DNA from: Sphingobacterium sp. PCS056
GTDB lineage: Bacteria > Bacteroidota > Bacteroidia > Sphingobacteriales > Sphingobacteriaceae
NCBI RefSeq assembly: GCF_023273895.1
Contig: NZ_CP096883.1
Coordinates: forward strand, 4,216,001 to 4,280,000
DNA length: 64,000 nt
Reading direction: 5' to 3'
Part shown: one piece after another, positions 8,538-19,100 of the stretch
How the letters are laid out: every line of letters starts with the position of its first letter
How positions within the stretch are numbered: position 1 is the stretch's first letter
Notes under the pieces: model-generated
What the model was told of the DNA's origin: nothing
Database searches by the model: none
Seen by the model: the letters and a program-made list of their open reading frames with translations, nothing else
Position numbers and translations under genes: made by a program

Positions 8538-9488
8538 TTATATGGGCAAATCCACACGGACACCATTCTTCCAGTAACAGGGTTTATAATTGACAGGAAC
8601 GTCACCAGTAGAACCCGTTACATAAACGTCTTCTCCATCAATATAAATCCCAGAAGCCTGCGCATTATCTTCCAGTTCATACAGAGTACCATTTTTCCAA
8701 TAGCAGGCAGTATGTCGTGTACTATTGGATTGATATTTATTAATCAAACCGACCGCATAAATATCATTTTTAGATTGTGTGATTTGCAAAACTTCCCCAT
8801 ATCGATCATCCAATATAACCAGTTCCTGATTTTTCCAATAAACCGGGAAACCACAGTTACCCCCTACATAAACCGTATTTTCATTACTTTGAAAAATAGC
8901 GGTAACTTCTTTAAAGATTCCTTTATTCGGTAGAGGCAAAGCAAGAGGACCCGACACTCCGTCCCAAAAGAAGGGTTTGCTAATCGCTAAAGAACCGCTT
9001 CCATTAACTTTTGAAACTTTGCCAAACATGCCTGCAAAAATAGGTTTATCCTTATAGATCCCGATCGTCCTCAATACCCCCACACTATCACTCTCCATTT
9101 TTAACCGAACACTATTTTGATAAAAGTACATGACGGTATCCAACAGATAACTTCCCTGATCCAGCTGATAGGAATCCTTGCCCCCTATCTGATTTTTATA
9201 TTCATAATTTATTTTACCCAGATCATCAATCGCTTTACGATATAAGGTTCCTTTCGCAAGATGTTGATCAAACTTAGTTTGACTTGTCTTCACTCCATCC
9301 AACCAGTAAACAGTACCACGCTCTCCCCCTAAAGATCGATAACCACTGATGGCAACATGTCCTTCATGAACGATAATGGACAATCCATTACTAAACCGCT
9401 CCTGATTGTCTTCAGATTTTTTACAAGAAACAATTAAAAATAAAATTAAAGATAGGGCTAAAAGTCGACTGATAGAGATCTGATTCAT
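8538..9488 (-). CDS. Lipoprotein with repeated YWKNG-type motifs, function unknown
   Basis: 316 aa with a lipoprotein signal (LFLIVSCKK, lipidated Cys at about residue 22), so probably anchored in an outer or inner membrane. Five related motifs recur through the chain: VYWLDG, FFWDG, VYWKNQ, CYWKNG and CYWKNG. They alternate with short strands such as VYVGGN, IYAVGL and VYVTGS. The pattern suggests a beta-propeller-like repeat fold (inference), similar in style to other secreted Bacteroidota repeat proteins. No catalytic motif is visible. It has its own promoter and terminator and so is a single-gene unit next to a two-component system transcribed in the same direction. Confidence 0.75.
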   Translation of the reverse strand: MNQISISRLLALSLILFLIVSCKKSEDNQERFSNGLSIIVHEGHVAISGYRSLGGERGTVYWLDGVKTSQTKFDQHLAKGTLYRKAIDDLGKINYEYKNQIGGKDSYQLDQGSYLLDTVMYFYQNSVRLKMESDSVGVLRTIGIYKDKPIFAGMFGKVSKVNGSGSLAISKPFFWDGVSGPLALPLPNKGIFKEVTAIFQSNENTVYVGGNCGFPVYWKNQELVILDDRYGEVLQITQSKNDIYAVGLINKYQSNSTRHTACYWKNGTLYELEDNAQASGIYIDGEDVYVTGSTGDVPVNYKPCYWKNGVRVDLPI

Positions 9489-9532
9489 TTCCGATGAAAC
9501 TTATGATGATTAAAATTGATTACTAGTATTGT

Positions 9533-9562
9533 CAAAGTTAAATAAAAATAGAATAAATCAAA
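9533..9562 (-). promoter_or_regulatory. Promoter of the YWKNG-repeat lipoprotein gene
   Basis: On the minus strand TTTG (9562-9559), an 18-nt spacer, then TAACTTTG (9540-9533), both full matches to the Bacteroidota consensus. The predicted start of transcription is near 9526, leaving a leader of about 38 nt before the ATG at 9488. Confidence 0.6.
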
Positions 9563-9676
9563 GCTTTATAGCAAGTCATCTTCCTTAACCACACTCGATC
9601 GCAATTAAAGAGCAGATTAAATACAAGAAATGAACAAAAATGAGATACTGAAATAATTATAATAGCTTGTATATTT

Positions 9677-10309
9677 CTAAATCAATTTGTTTTCTGTAGC
9701 GATCTTGACCAATTCAATCATGTTTTTCGCCTGAAATTTTTTTAATAAATTTCGACGGTGTGTCTCTACCGTGATAATTGAAATAAACAGATTTTCAGCG
9801 ATTACTGCTGAGGTATGCCCATTGGCAATAGCTTGTAAAATCTGTTGTTCCCGCTTGGTCAATCTAGGGATTTCAACCGTATTTTTAGTCGGACGCAACA
9901 AGATCTGCTGCACCTCTTTACTTAAAGCTAAATCCCCATGCAGTGCTTTTTCGATACATGCAATAATCTCTTCTGAATCCGCATTTTTTAAAATATAGCC
10001 ATTTCCGCCATTTTCTAAAAAGCGAAAAATCATACTGCGCTCTGCTTGGTTGCTGATACCCAAGACAATAGTACGTGGCGAACTTTGTTTGATTATTTTA
10101 CAAAAATCAAGCCCGCTACCATCACTTAAAATAATATCCAACAATACAATATCCACCTTATTCTCTTGAATAAAGTCAACGATAGCAGTGCCCTTTGTAA
10201 ATGAAAAGATTTGAAATTTGTCTTCATGTTGTAAGAGCGATTTCAATCCTTCCAAAATCATGGGATGATCATCAACAATGGCCAGATTGAGGCTATTTTT
10301 ATTAAACAT
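9677..10309 (-). CDS. NarL/FixJ-family response regulator
   Basis: 210 aa. The receiver domain (about 6-122) has the acidic pair Asp13/Asp14, phospho-acceptor Asp58 in IVLLDII and a conserved Lys near residue 108 (YILKNA). The C-terminal LuxR-type helix-turn-helix (about 147-208) contains LTKREQQILQAIANG and TVETHRRNLLKKF. It overlaps the end of the upstream histidine kinase gene by 8 bp, which points to translational coupling and a cognate pair. The target genes are not evident. The adjacent lipoprotein gene is one candidate, as is the sensor's own operon (inference). Confidence 0.93.
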   Translation of the reverse strand: MFNKNSLNLAIVDDHPMILEGLKSLLQHEDKFQIFSFTKGTAIVDFIQENKVDIVLLDIILSDGSGLDFCKIIKQSSPRTIVLGISNQAERSMIFRFLENGGNGYILKNADSEEIIACIEKALHGDLALSKEVQQILLRPTKNTVEIPRLTKREQQILQAIANGHTSAVIAENLFISIITVETHRRNLLKKFQAKNMIELVKIATENKLI

Positions 10310-12278
10310 AACACTCGATATTTATAGTCGTTCCTTCACCCTTTGATGAAATGATATCAACCCTTCCGTTAACTAATCGGACGCGATTTTCAATATTTCT
10401 TAATCCCAAACCTTCCGTAATCTCTTTTTTATCAAATCCAATTCCATTATCTTCGATCGTGAGCTGTAGCAGATTATTATTCTGACTGATCTGCACGATA
10501 ATATTGCTGGCTTGGGCATATTTCAATGCATTACCGATACTTTCTTGGGTAATACGGTAAAGCGCCAACTGTGTTTGAAAGGGGATATTTTCAGTTAAAT
10601 CAAAAGCCTCAAATTGAATAGGAAGATTTTTGTGGCTCATCGACTCACACAATTCTGTTAATGCGATCTCCAATCCTAGATTTTTCAATGTTTCAGGCAT
10701 CAGGTTTCTCGAAATTCTGCGCATTTCGGAAATAGAACGATCCAACTTTTGAATAATATCATTTGATTGATCTATACTTCCGACGGGGTCTTTTGAAATC
10801 GTCATTCTGATATTCGCCAGCATGCCCCCCATACTATCATGAAGATCCTGAGCAATGCGCTGCCGCTCCTGCTCTTCGCCCTTCAAAATAGCTTGTGTAG
10901 CCTCATATTTCCTTTCGTCCTCGATACGCCTTAACTGTTGCCGATGACTTACACTGATTTGATCATTGAGTTTTTGTTGATTTGTATAATTGAGAAAAGC
11001 CAGCAACGCAATCACCAAACTTAAACCAAGTGCGATCCCTAAAAGTGTCGTCCGTAGGCTTTTATTACGAGCAATAAGTTGATTTTCTTTTTTTTCTTGT
11101 TCCAAACGATTGATCGTTTGTTGTTTGACAGAAGTTTGATGCAAGATCTCATACTCATTCATCTTTTCCAATAATTGCTGCTTCTGAATGCTATCAGTCA
11201 ATACGCTGGATTCCTTCATCCAATGATAAGCTTCTTTATAATCACCCAAAAATTCGTTTACAGATGCCAATTGCGTCAGAACAATTTTGCGGTTTATTCC
11301 TTCCCTTGTCAAAATTCCCTCTTTCAAAATTCCTTCCATCAAAGCCTTCGCTTTTTTGTAATCCTTTTGTACAAGGTAAATATTATACATCCGGAAATTT
11401 AACATCTGCAACATTTTGAGTTGCTTTTTATGCTTAGCGAATGTAATTCCTTTGCGCAGATTTTCCAGTGCTGGTTCAACCTGCTGTATTGTCGTATAGT
11501 ACATGGCCACCTGATAGTAATAATTGGCAGCATGTTGCGTATTTGGATGTTGCTGGATCAGTAGTGTTGCTTTATCCAGGTAGCGCTTCGCGGTCTTACT
11601 ATCAGGCATGTAGCAATAATTGCTCACCATATTGAGATAAGTAAGCAGGTGAACCGTGTTCTGTGGTCCAATCTGATGGATTTTTTCCAGTGCTTTTTGA
11701 TGGTATTCGTCGGCTTTATTAAAATCTCCAACAGACATAAAAGTCAAGCCTAGCTGCGTGTAACAAAAAGCCAAAAGTTCTTTATTTCCACTTTTATCAC
11801 TCAGAGGAATACATTTCTCTGTCAATGTTTTTACTAAGAAATCATATCCCTTTTCAGGCACTTGAATGTAAGCGTAATTGTACCAAGATTTAATCAATAT
11901 CTCTGTATTTTGAGGTTCTTTCTCCAAGATACGGATAGCTTCTTCATACAGATTTTTAGCTTTGGTTTTATCCCCCTGATTCGTATAGAAAACAGCTTGA
12001 TAATAATCTAGAAGACCGCTACTCAATATATGTTTACCTTTTGAATGCAAAACAGCATCAAGCGACTGCCTGCTTTTTAGACTATCTGTAGGAGCCCAAT
12101 ATTCGGAAAGCAAAAGAGAGTTATTCAGTCGTATACTATCCGTATCACCTGATTTGATGAGGTTATTTATTTGTTTTAAGTACAGCTCTTCATCTAAAGG
12201 AATGAGTTGCTGTGCTTTGCTGTTATTGATAAGGATGAAAATTAAAAAAAAGAATACTAAAAAAAAACGCTTAAACAT
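10302..12278 (-). CDS. TPR-containing sensor histidine kinase (HisKA_3 type)
   Basis: 658 aa. A signal sequence (FFLVFFFLIFILI) leads into a periplasmic part rich in TPR-like helical pairs (about 90-370, for example GDFNKADEYHQKALEKI). A coiled stretch, one membrane helix (about 410-431) and a cytoplasmic kinase follow. The dimerisation box RQRIAQDLHDSMGGMLANI carries the phospho-acceptor His480. The ATP-binding domain has the N box SIGNALKYA and G1 box IEDNGIGF; it ends at EGTTINIE. This architecture pairs with NarL-type regulators, as here with the overlapping downstream gene. The signal sensed is unknown. Confidence 0.92.
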   Translation of the reverse strand: MFKRFFLVFFFLIFILINNSKAQQLIPLDEELYLKQINNLIKSGDTDSIRLNNSLLLSEYWAPTDSLKSRQSLDAVLHSKGKHILSSGLLDYYQAVFYTNQGDKTKAKNLYEEAIRILEKEPQNTEILIKSWYNYAYIQVPEKGYDFLVKTLTEKCIPLSDKSGNKELLAFCYTQLGLTFMSVGDFNKADEYHQKALEKIHQIGPQNTVHLLTYLNMVSNYCYMPDSKTAKRYLDKATLLIQQHPNTQHAANYYYQVAMYYTTIQQVEPALENLRKGITFAKHKKQLKMLQMLNFRMYNIYLVQKDYKKAKALMEGILKEGILTREGINRKIVLTQLASVNEFLGDYKEAYHWMKESSVLTDSIQKQQLLEKMNEYEILHQTSVKQQTINRLEQEKKENQLIARNKSLRTTLLGIALGLSLVIALLAFLNYTNQQKLNDQISVSHRQQLRRIEDERKYEATQAILKGEEQERQRIAQDLHDSMGGMLANIRMTISKDPVGSIDQSNDIIQKLDRSISEMRRISRNLMPETLKNLGLEIALTELCESMSHKNLPIQFEAFDLTENIPFQTQLALYRITQESIGNALKYAQASNIIVQISQNNNLLQLTIEDNGIGFDKKEITEGLGLRNIENRVRLVNGRVDIISSKGEGTTINIECYV

Positions 12279-12442
12279 CGATCTACAATTTATACAACAA
12301 ATATCAAAATAAAAAGAAGGCTATTTTCATCTCCCGAAAAAATCATGGTAAACCATTAGAAATTAAATCAGGGTTTAGGATGATTGTTCCAATAGGGCAA
12401 TCTGTTGAAATTTGTTCATACAAAATACAAAAAAATACAGTT

Positions 12443-12919
12443 ATGAAAAAAGTAAATGCTAAAATAGCCCTTTTAGGAGTTTTATCCCTACTCACATTTG
12501 GATCACTGACTACGAGTTGTAGCAAAGACAACGATAATAGTGAAGTTGTACCTAAAGGAAGTAATTATAAAATTACAGTAACATTAAGCAACGTAAATCA
12601 AGATCGCGATTATGTATCGGTAGTTGTTGCAGGTGGAACTTCAGCTGGAAAAAATGATGTATGGAAAGTAAACGGGGTGGTCAAAACCGGAGAATCAGCG
12701 ATAGGTTTAAGTAAGACGGATTTCATTGGCGGAACCAAAACTTACGTTATTGAAACAACGCAGCCTATTCAGGCATTTTCTGGTGGTGTACAAATTATCA
12801 ATTATGGTGAAGACCTACCTGTTAACTACAAAATTGAAGTAGACGGAACCGTTAAGGTCAATGAAAATCCAACCCTATCTGGTGACGGTGCTAACTTAAC
12901 GAAACAATATTCGTTTTAA
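12443..12919 (+). CDS. Small lipoprotein of unknown function
   Basis: 158 aa from ATG 12443, the start giving a lipoprotein signal (MKKVNAKIALLGVLSLLTF followed by TTSC at about residue 26). An in-frame ATG at 12380 would add 21 residues that spoil the signal and is rejected. The mature protein has alternating beta-strand pattern (YKITVTLSNVN, YVSVVVAGG, TYVIETTQPI, NYKIEVDGTVKV) and looks like a single beta-sandwich domain. I do not recognise a family. It is divergent from the sensor kinase gene and convergent with the interrupted Y_Y_Y regulator. Confidence 0.75.
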   Translation: MKKVNAKIALLGVLSLLTFGSLTTSCSKDNDNSEVVPKGSNYKITVTLSNVNQDRDYVSVVVAGGTSAGKNDVWKVNGVVKTGESAIGLSKTDFIGGTKTYVIETTQPIQAFSGGVQIINYGEDLPVNYKIEVDGTVKVNENPTLSGDGANLTKQYSF

Positions 12920-12962
12920 AAAAGATCACTGTTAAAAAACTATATTTTCTAATGAATACAAT

Positions 12963-12987
12963 GACTATGGACGTACGGTCCATAGTC
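12963..12987. terminator. Inverted repeat between convergent genes
   Basis: Perfect 10-bp arms (GACTATGGAC and GTCCATAGTC) around a 5-nt loop, 44 bp past the stop of the small lipoprotein and 98 bp past the stop of the gene on the other strand. There is no long T-run on either side, so it may be a weak bidirectional terminator or an mRNA 3'-end stabiliser. Confidence 0.5.
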
Positions 12988-13084
12988 AAATTTCGATTAA
13001 GCCTTTCCAATAAAAGACCACCCAAAAGATGAAATTCATAACCATAGCTATTTCCTAGCTGACTGAAGCTCATATCCTAGTAGA

Positions 13085-15979
13085 TCAGATTTCATTCAAG
13101 AAATCACTTAATGATTGATCTTTTCCAACCGGCAATTTTTTACGTAATCGATAACGGTGAATTTCGACACCCCTGACCGTAATATTTTGCAATTGCGCGA
13201 TTTGCTTGGTCGTGAAATTCAGCTTTAAATAGGCACACACTTTTAAATCATTACGTGATAGTCCCGAGTGGTTGGACTTTAGCTTATTCAAAAAACCATC
13301 ATTGAGCTCATCGAAATGAGAGGCGAATTGATCCCAATTTGCACTATTTTTCTCCACATCTTTCAATAAACTATGGACACGTTTTAAATCAGATGACTCT
13401 TCCTCTCCGATTTCTAATTTTGCCAATTCGTCACGGACTTTGACTAGAGTTCCAGAATTTTCTAATAATTTCATACTTGCACTTGCCAACTCCTTGGTTT
13501 TGAGCAACACTTCTTGTTCTAGTTTCTCATTATTGAGTTTTACGATTTCCTTTTCGCTTTTTTCGATTTCAAGTTGATGGATGTACCGAAGCTGTTCCAT
13601 TTTCTTTTCATATTGGAGACGCTGTCTTTTCCATATTTGTTTTTGTATCGTGAAAAAACCATATACAGCAAACCCACCTAAGATGACATATATAAACTTT
13701 GCCCAAAAACTTAGATACCAAGGCGGTAAAATTGTAAAACCATAAGACGATACTTCGGAGATCTGATTGAGATTATTTCAAATTTTCACTTGAAAACGGT
13801 AGTGACCACTCGGAAGATTGGTGTATGATTTTTCAGAAACATGAGCCCATGGAGACCAATTTTCGTCATACCCGACCAGTTGATAACTAAACTCCACATG
13901 TTCATGGATTCCATAACTTGGCGATGAAAAAGCAAATTGAAAAGAATTCAAATTAGAAGCTAGTTGTGGCTCTTCAGCATTCAATTTCTTATCATTGCCG
14001 CTTAAATTTTTAGGAAAATATCCTGCAAAAATAATACTATCACGACTGGATTTTACAGTTACATGTGATAACAGTACCGTTGGTTTACGTGCTTCTTTGA
14101 TATACTTTTCATAGTTAAGGTGAATAATTCCTTTTTCCGCAACGATATAGATATTATTTTTATCATACGTATTGATATGATCAAAGCCAGAGGTATTCAT
14201 TCCTTCCATTTCAGGAAATTTGACCAGCTGATACGTTTTCCCCTTTGGATCAAATTGTGCTACTCCTACAGATTTGTTTGTACAAAACCAGATATTTCCA
14301 TCTTGATCTTCTTTTAAATAACGAATCGTAAGCCCATCAAATACTTTAAAATCAAGTGCAGGTACAAAAACATGCTTACCATAATCATACCTGTAAAGCC
14401 CCTTTTCTGTTGCAAATACAACTTGATCTTTGATCTTAAACACGAAGTTTTGATAATCAGAGGGCAAACCATTTTTTTTAGTAAATAGATCTGCTTGATA
14501 CGATTGTCTATCTGCTGCGAGTCGCATGCGGTAAATACCCCGATAGGGATGTGATGCCCAGATTGTTTTTCGATCATCCTGCTCTATAAAACGATAAGAA
14601 TCAAGTATCCCACGCAGCTGTCCTCCAGAATGAAAGCTACCTTGTTCATAATGAAGTAACTCAAAACCCTGATAAGTCCCCACGAGAGCGTGATCTACCG
14701 GAAATACCGAGCTTAAAGGCAATACATTCCAAATCCCGGTCCGATTGGATATGGGGATTAAAGATTGATCTTTTACCTGAAAAAGCCCCTTATTATGTCC
14801 AAGTAATAAGTGACCATTTAATTCTTTTAAGAGCCATGCCTCTCCACCATCACTTTTTGGAAAAAGCGAAAATGAGCTCAATGAACGACTTTGGTCTTTC
14901 ATTCCTTTGGTAATAGGAGCCACATAAACTCCATTTGAAGAAGATAAATATAATTTATAATCAAAAATTAAGGAAGATAAACCAGTGACATCATTTTCAA
15001 GATTTGGTCTCAGATACCGTAAGGCAGATCCGTAGGAAATCACCGAAATGCAATTGTCACTCGCCACCCAAATATACTGCTGTTGATCCACAAATACTGC
15101 GGAAATATTCTTGTTCTGTAATCCTTCTCTTACACCGATACGTTGTATAGTCTTGCCATTGATATGACGTATGTGGCAACCATCTTTTGCATTGCCAATC
15201 ACAAAGGTTGAATCATCAATTCGAGCTGAGGATGGTGTATAACTATCCTCCCAACCCTCCTTATTTAATCGGATTAAAGCCCTGTCTTTCAACTCATAAT
15301 TCTGATTATTTAAAGTTGAGATAACAATCCGATCTTTACCTAGTGGTATCATGGCAGATATCTTCATATCGGTATAAGGTAAAGCCACGAGCAGTGGGGA
15401 CCAATGATGGTTACGGTAGACCAATAGTCCATTTTTTTTATCTTGTGCAAATAATGATTCCCCGACCTTGCCCATAAAATACCATTCAGCAGCTGCAGGG
15501 TGCACCGTTATTTTTTGACCTTTAAATTCAAAAATCACATTAGTCGCTCTAAAAAAAACAGACTGCCCAAATGAAATGGTATTCCAGATATCGGCAAAAT
15601 TACGGTATTCTTCAGGTATCAGTGCTTTTAATGAGGTATAGGTCAATCCTCCCTGTTGAGCAGGTTCAAAGTAACCGAACTCTCCTTGACCACCTACATA
15701 AATACGGTCATGGTCATCAATCCATAAGGACCGAATGATGGTATGATTAGGTAAAGCATAAGATTTCCAATATCTCCCGTCAAAAGTAATCAGCCCTTCA
15801 CTATTGCCAAAATATAGGATTCCCCTACTATCTTGTTTGATATCCCAAGTACGGCTTCCCCCTTGATATATAGTTTTATTGTAGTTATTCACGAGAGGTA
15901 ACCCAATTAACTGTTGCCCAGCTGAGGTAATCGGTAAAAAAAAAGAAGCAATAAGATACAGTATAAAAAGGTATTTCAT
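13085..15979 (-). pseudogene. Y_Y_Y sensor / LuxR-type transcriptional regulator interrupted by an in-frame TGA
   Basis: A single 964-codon reading frame broken only by TGA at 13780-13778 (codon 734). Before the stop: signal peptide, ligand-binding propeller repeats of the two-component-regulator type (RTWDIKQDSRGILYFGNSEGL and further copies), then the Y_Y_Y domain ending HYRFQVKI. After the stop, still in frame: rest of that domain (NNLNQISEVSSYGF), one membrane helix (about WAKFIYVILGGFAVYGFFTI), a coiled coil and a LuxR-type helix-turn-helix (SRNDLKVCAYLKLNFTTKQIA, VEIHRYRLRKKL). Such proteins sense a glycan in the periplasm and act on DNA at the membrane. It is divergent from the susC operon and is its likely regulator. 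The gene may be freshly inactivated, read through, or wrongly sequenced at one base. An internal ATG at 13600 could still yield a 171-aa soluble coiled-coil/HTH piece. Confidence 0.8.
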
Positions 15980-16019
15980 AAAAGATTAATAATCGGGTTG
16001 ACGTAAACTTGACGTACCC

Positions 16020-16051
16020 CAAATATACCGAATTTTATATCATAAACCCAA
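16020..16051 (-). promoter_or_regulatory. Promoter of the Y_Y_Y/LuxR regulator gene
   Basis: On the minus strand TTG (16051-16049), a 21-nt spacer and TATATTTG (16027-16020), a full match to the -7 element. In the leader, between promoter and ATG, the octamer TTGACGTA occurs twice on the plus strand at 15998-16005 and 16009-16016, with a period of 11 bp. Confidence 0.5.
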
Positions 16052-16080
16052 TATGATGTAGTGTTGAAGTAGTGGAAAAA

Positions 16081-16111
16081 TTTAACTTACGCCGATCTAA
16101 GTCTAATTTTG
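16081..16111 (+). promoter_or_regulatory. Promoter of the beta-glucan susC operon
   Basis: TTTA (16081-16084), 19 nt, then TAATTTTG (16104-16111), a full match to the -7 element TAnnTTTG. It lies 41 bp before the susC ATG and 30-90 bp from the opposing regulator promoter, so one bound regulator could affect both directions. Confidence 0.55.
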
Positions 16112-16151
16112 GGCTAATTATAAACAGTCCTAAATTTTTAATTTATCAAGC

Positions 16152-19100
16152 ATGAGAAATAATGTTAGCATCATGGCAAGTGTTGCTCTTCTGTCTTGCC
16201 TTACCAATCCAGTAAGTGCACAGAGCAGAACGATTACAGGTAAAGTCACCAATGAACAGGGGATTCCTCTTGTGGCCAGTATTACCGTATCCGGAGATTC
16301 CAAAATTGGAACAAGTAGCAACGAAAATGGAGATTTCACAATCGTTATCCCTCAAAGATCAAGTTATTTGATGGTCTCTTCGCTGGGCTATGAAACAAAA
16401 ACTGTAGCCATTACAGGCAATTCAGTGACCATCCAATTAAAAGCGAATACCGATTTTAATCTCGATGAAGTCGTCGTCGTAGGGTACGGTACACAAAGAA
16501 AAGGCGATCTCACCGCACCAATTTCAACGGTCAATATGCAAGATATGGCCAAACGTACCGTTTCTAATCCCATGGATGCCCTCCAAGGTGCCGTTACAGG
16601 AGTACAGATTGTCAGCTCGGGAGCGCCTGGATCTACACCATCAGTACGGGTCCGCGGAGTAGGATCATTTAATAATGAAAGTCCTTTGTATGTGGTCGAT
16701 GGTATGTTTATGGACAATATTGACTTCCTAAACCCCAACGATATAGCCGACATCTCTATTTTAAAAGATGCATCTGGAGCAGCGATATATGGGGTTCGTG
16801 CCGCAAATGGGGTCATTCTAGTCACGACCAAAAAAGGGAGTTTAAATATGAAATCCCGAGTAACTTACAATGGTTTTGCCGGATTTCAGACACCAACCAA
16901 CATTCTAAAAATGGCAAATGCGCAGCAGTATGCTCATTATGCTACAGCCACAGGAAATGGTGCATTTGTAAAAAATTCAGTTGAAAAATTTGGTGGCACA
17001 GAGACCAATCCAGCGATGGATACGGATTGGTTCAATGAGCTGCTACGCTCAAAAGCATTAATAACCAATCACAATGTCGATGTCATGGGCGGAAGTGAAA
17101 AGATAAGCTATGCGTTTGGACTCAACTACGTCAAACAAGAAGGCATCATGGATGCTAAAAACAATAACCAAAAATTTAACATGCGCATGCAGGCTGATGC
17201 CAAAGTCACAGATTGGTTAAAAGTTGGATTCATGGCACATTTAAATAACTTTAAATCCTACCATCCCAATAATGCTGCTTTCCGTCAGGCCTATTTTGCT
17301 ACTCCGCTATACCCGGTGTATGATCCTTCCCTCGAACTTTCAAAACCGGAAAAATTTGGATCTAGCACAGCGATCGGTATGCAATCGGGATTTTGGTACA
17401 ATAATCCTATCGCTACCGCCTTCTATAACAACAATCAAACAAAAGGATTCCAGATCCTACCGAGTTTTTACGTAGAAGCAGAATTGTGGAAAGACAAGAT
17501 TACGTTCAAATCACAGCTCAGCCAACGGTACCAATCCACACATAACATCGGTTATAATCCCATTTATTATATCGATAATGACCAGCGAAACGACCGATCT
17601 TTTCTACGATCTGCACAGGCACGTAACAACAACTATATCTTAGACAATTTACTGACCTACAAAGATCAAGCTGGAAAACACCACTGGACAGTGCTTTTGG
17701 GGCAATCTTCACGTGAAGAACGCTGGCGCGAAACCTGGGTACAGGCCAATGATGTACCCGAATCGGAAGAATTTTGGTATGTAGGCGTGGGTGCCCAAGG
17801 TATAGGTTCAGCTACTGGATATGGCGAAAATGGATCTCGAAATGCAGGGGTATCCTATTTTACAAGAGGAACATATGACTATGACAACAAATATTTATTG
17901 ACCGCCACTTTCCGTGCCGATGGAAGTTCTAAATATCAAACGAAATGGGGATATTTTCCATCCGTAGGATTAGGATGGGTATTGACCAAGGAAAAGTTTA
18001 TGGAAAATCAGACGCTTTTCAATCAGTTAAAAATACGCGGAAGCTGGGGTAAGTTAGGAAATGACGGTATCCAACCCAATGCAGGGTATGCAACCGTATA
18101 TTCAGGGAATAATTTTTCAGGAATATTTGGTAGTGAGGGTACAACAAACGGCACAAGAATACCTGGTTATCGCATCGGTAGATTCTTCTCTCCAGTACGC
18201 TGGGAGGTCGTGGAAGAATGGGATGGCGGTCTAGATTTTGCTTTATTGAACAATCGCTTGAGCGGTACTGTTGATTACTACCACAGAACGACTCATGATC
18301 TGGCTTTCAGCAGACCAATTCCATTTTCTTGGGATCGTGTATATGGAAACTGGGGCAGTGTAGCCAACAGTGGATGGGAAGTCGGACTTCAATGGAAAGA
18401 TAAAATTGGAGCATTAGGCTATGCTATTGCCGGAAATGTAACCACATTAAAAAATACAATCAAAAATCTGGGAGGATTAGAAAATATCATGAACGGCTAC
18501 CCAGAATGGTCAGCGGAATTCCCGGCAAGAATCCAGATCAACGAGCCGATCAACTATTATTATGGATATGAAGTCGCAGGAGTCTATCAAAATCAGGCGC
18601 AGATCGATGCCGACCCCATCGCAAGTGCATACAATAAACAGAATCCAAACTCCCCTATTGTACCAGGTTATTTCCAATACAAAGACCAAAATAATAATGG
18701 AGAACTGGATGAAAACGACCGTATCAATTTAGGAAACTACCTTCCCAAGATCACATACGGTTTCAATCTAGCATTCGATTACAAAAAATTTGATATGAGT
18801 ATCGCCTTCCAAGGTGTAAGTGGCAACAAAATCCATAATCTCAACCGAGCGATGAGAAGAAAATACAATCAAATGAATGTTGATGCAGCGTTTGTTGAAA
18901 ATCTATGGACCGGTGAAGGCACTAGCAATACCCATCCATCCGCAGCAGGCTCTGTCGCATCATGGAACCTACAGGCAAGTTCATTCTTTGTCGAAAGCGG
19001 TGCTTACCTGCGCGTTCAAAACATTCAATTGGGCTATAATTTTGACTTTCCAAAACTACCGACCCGCATATTCGTCACAGCAGATCGGCCTTTTATGTTT

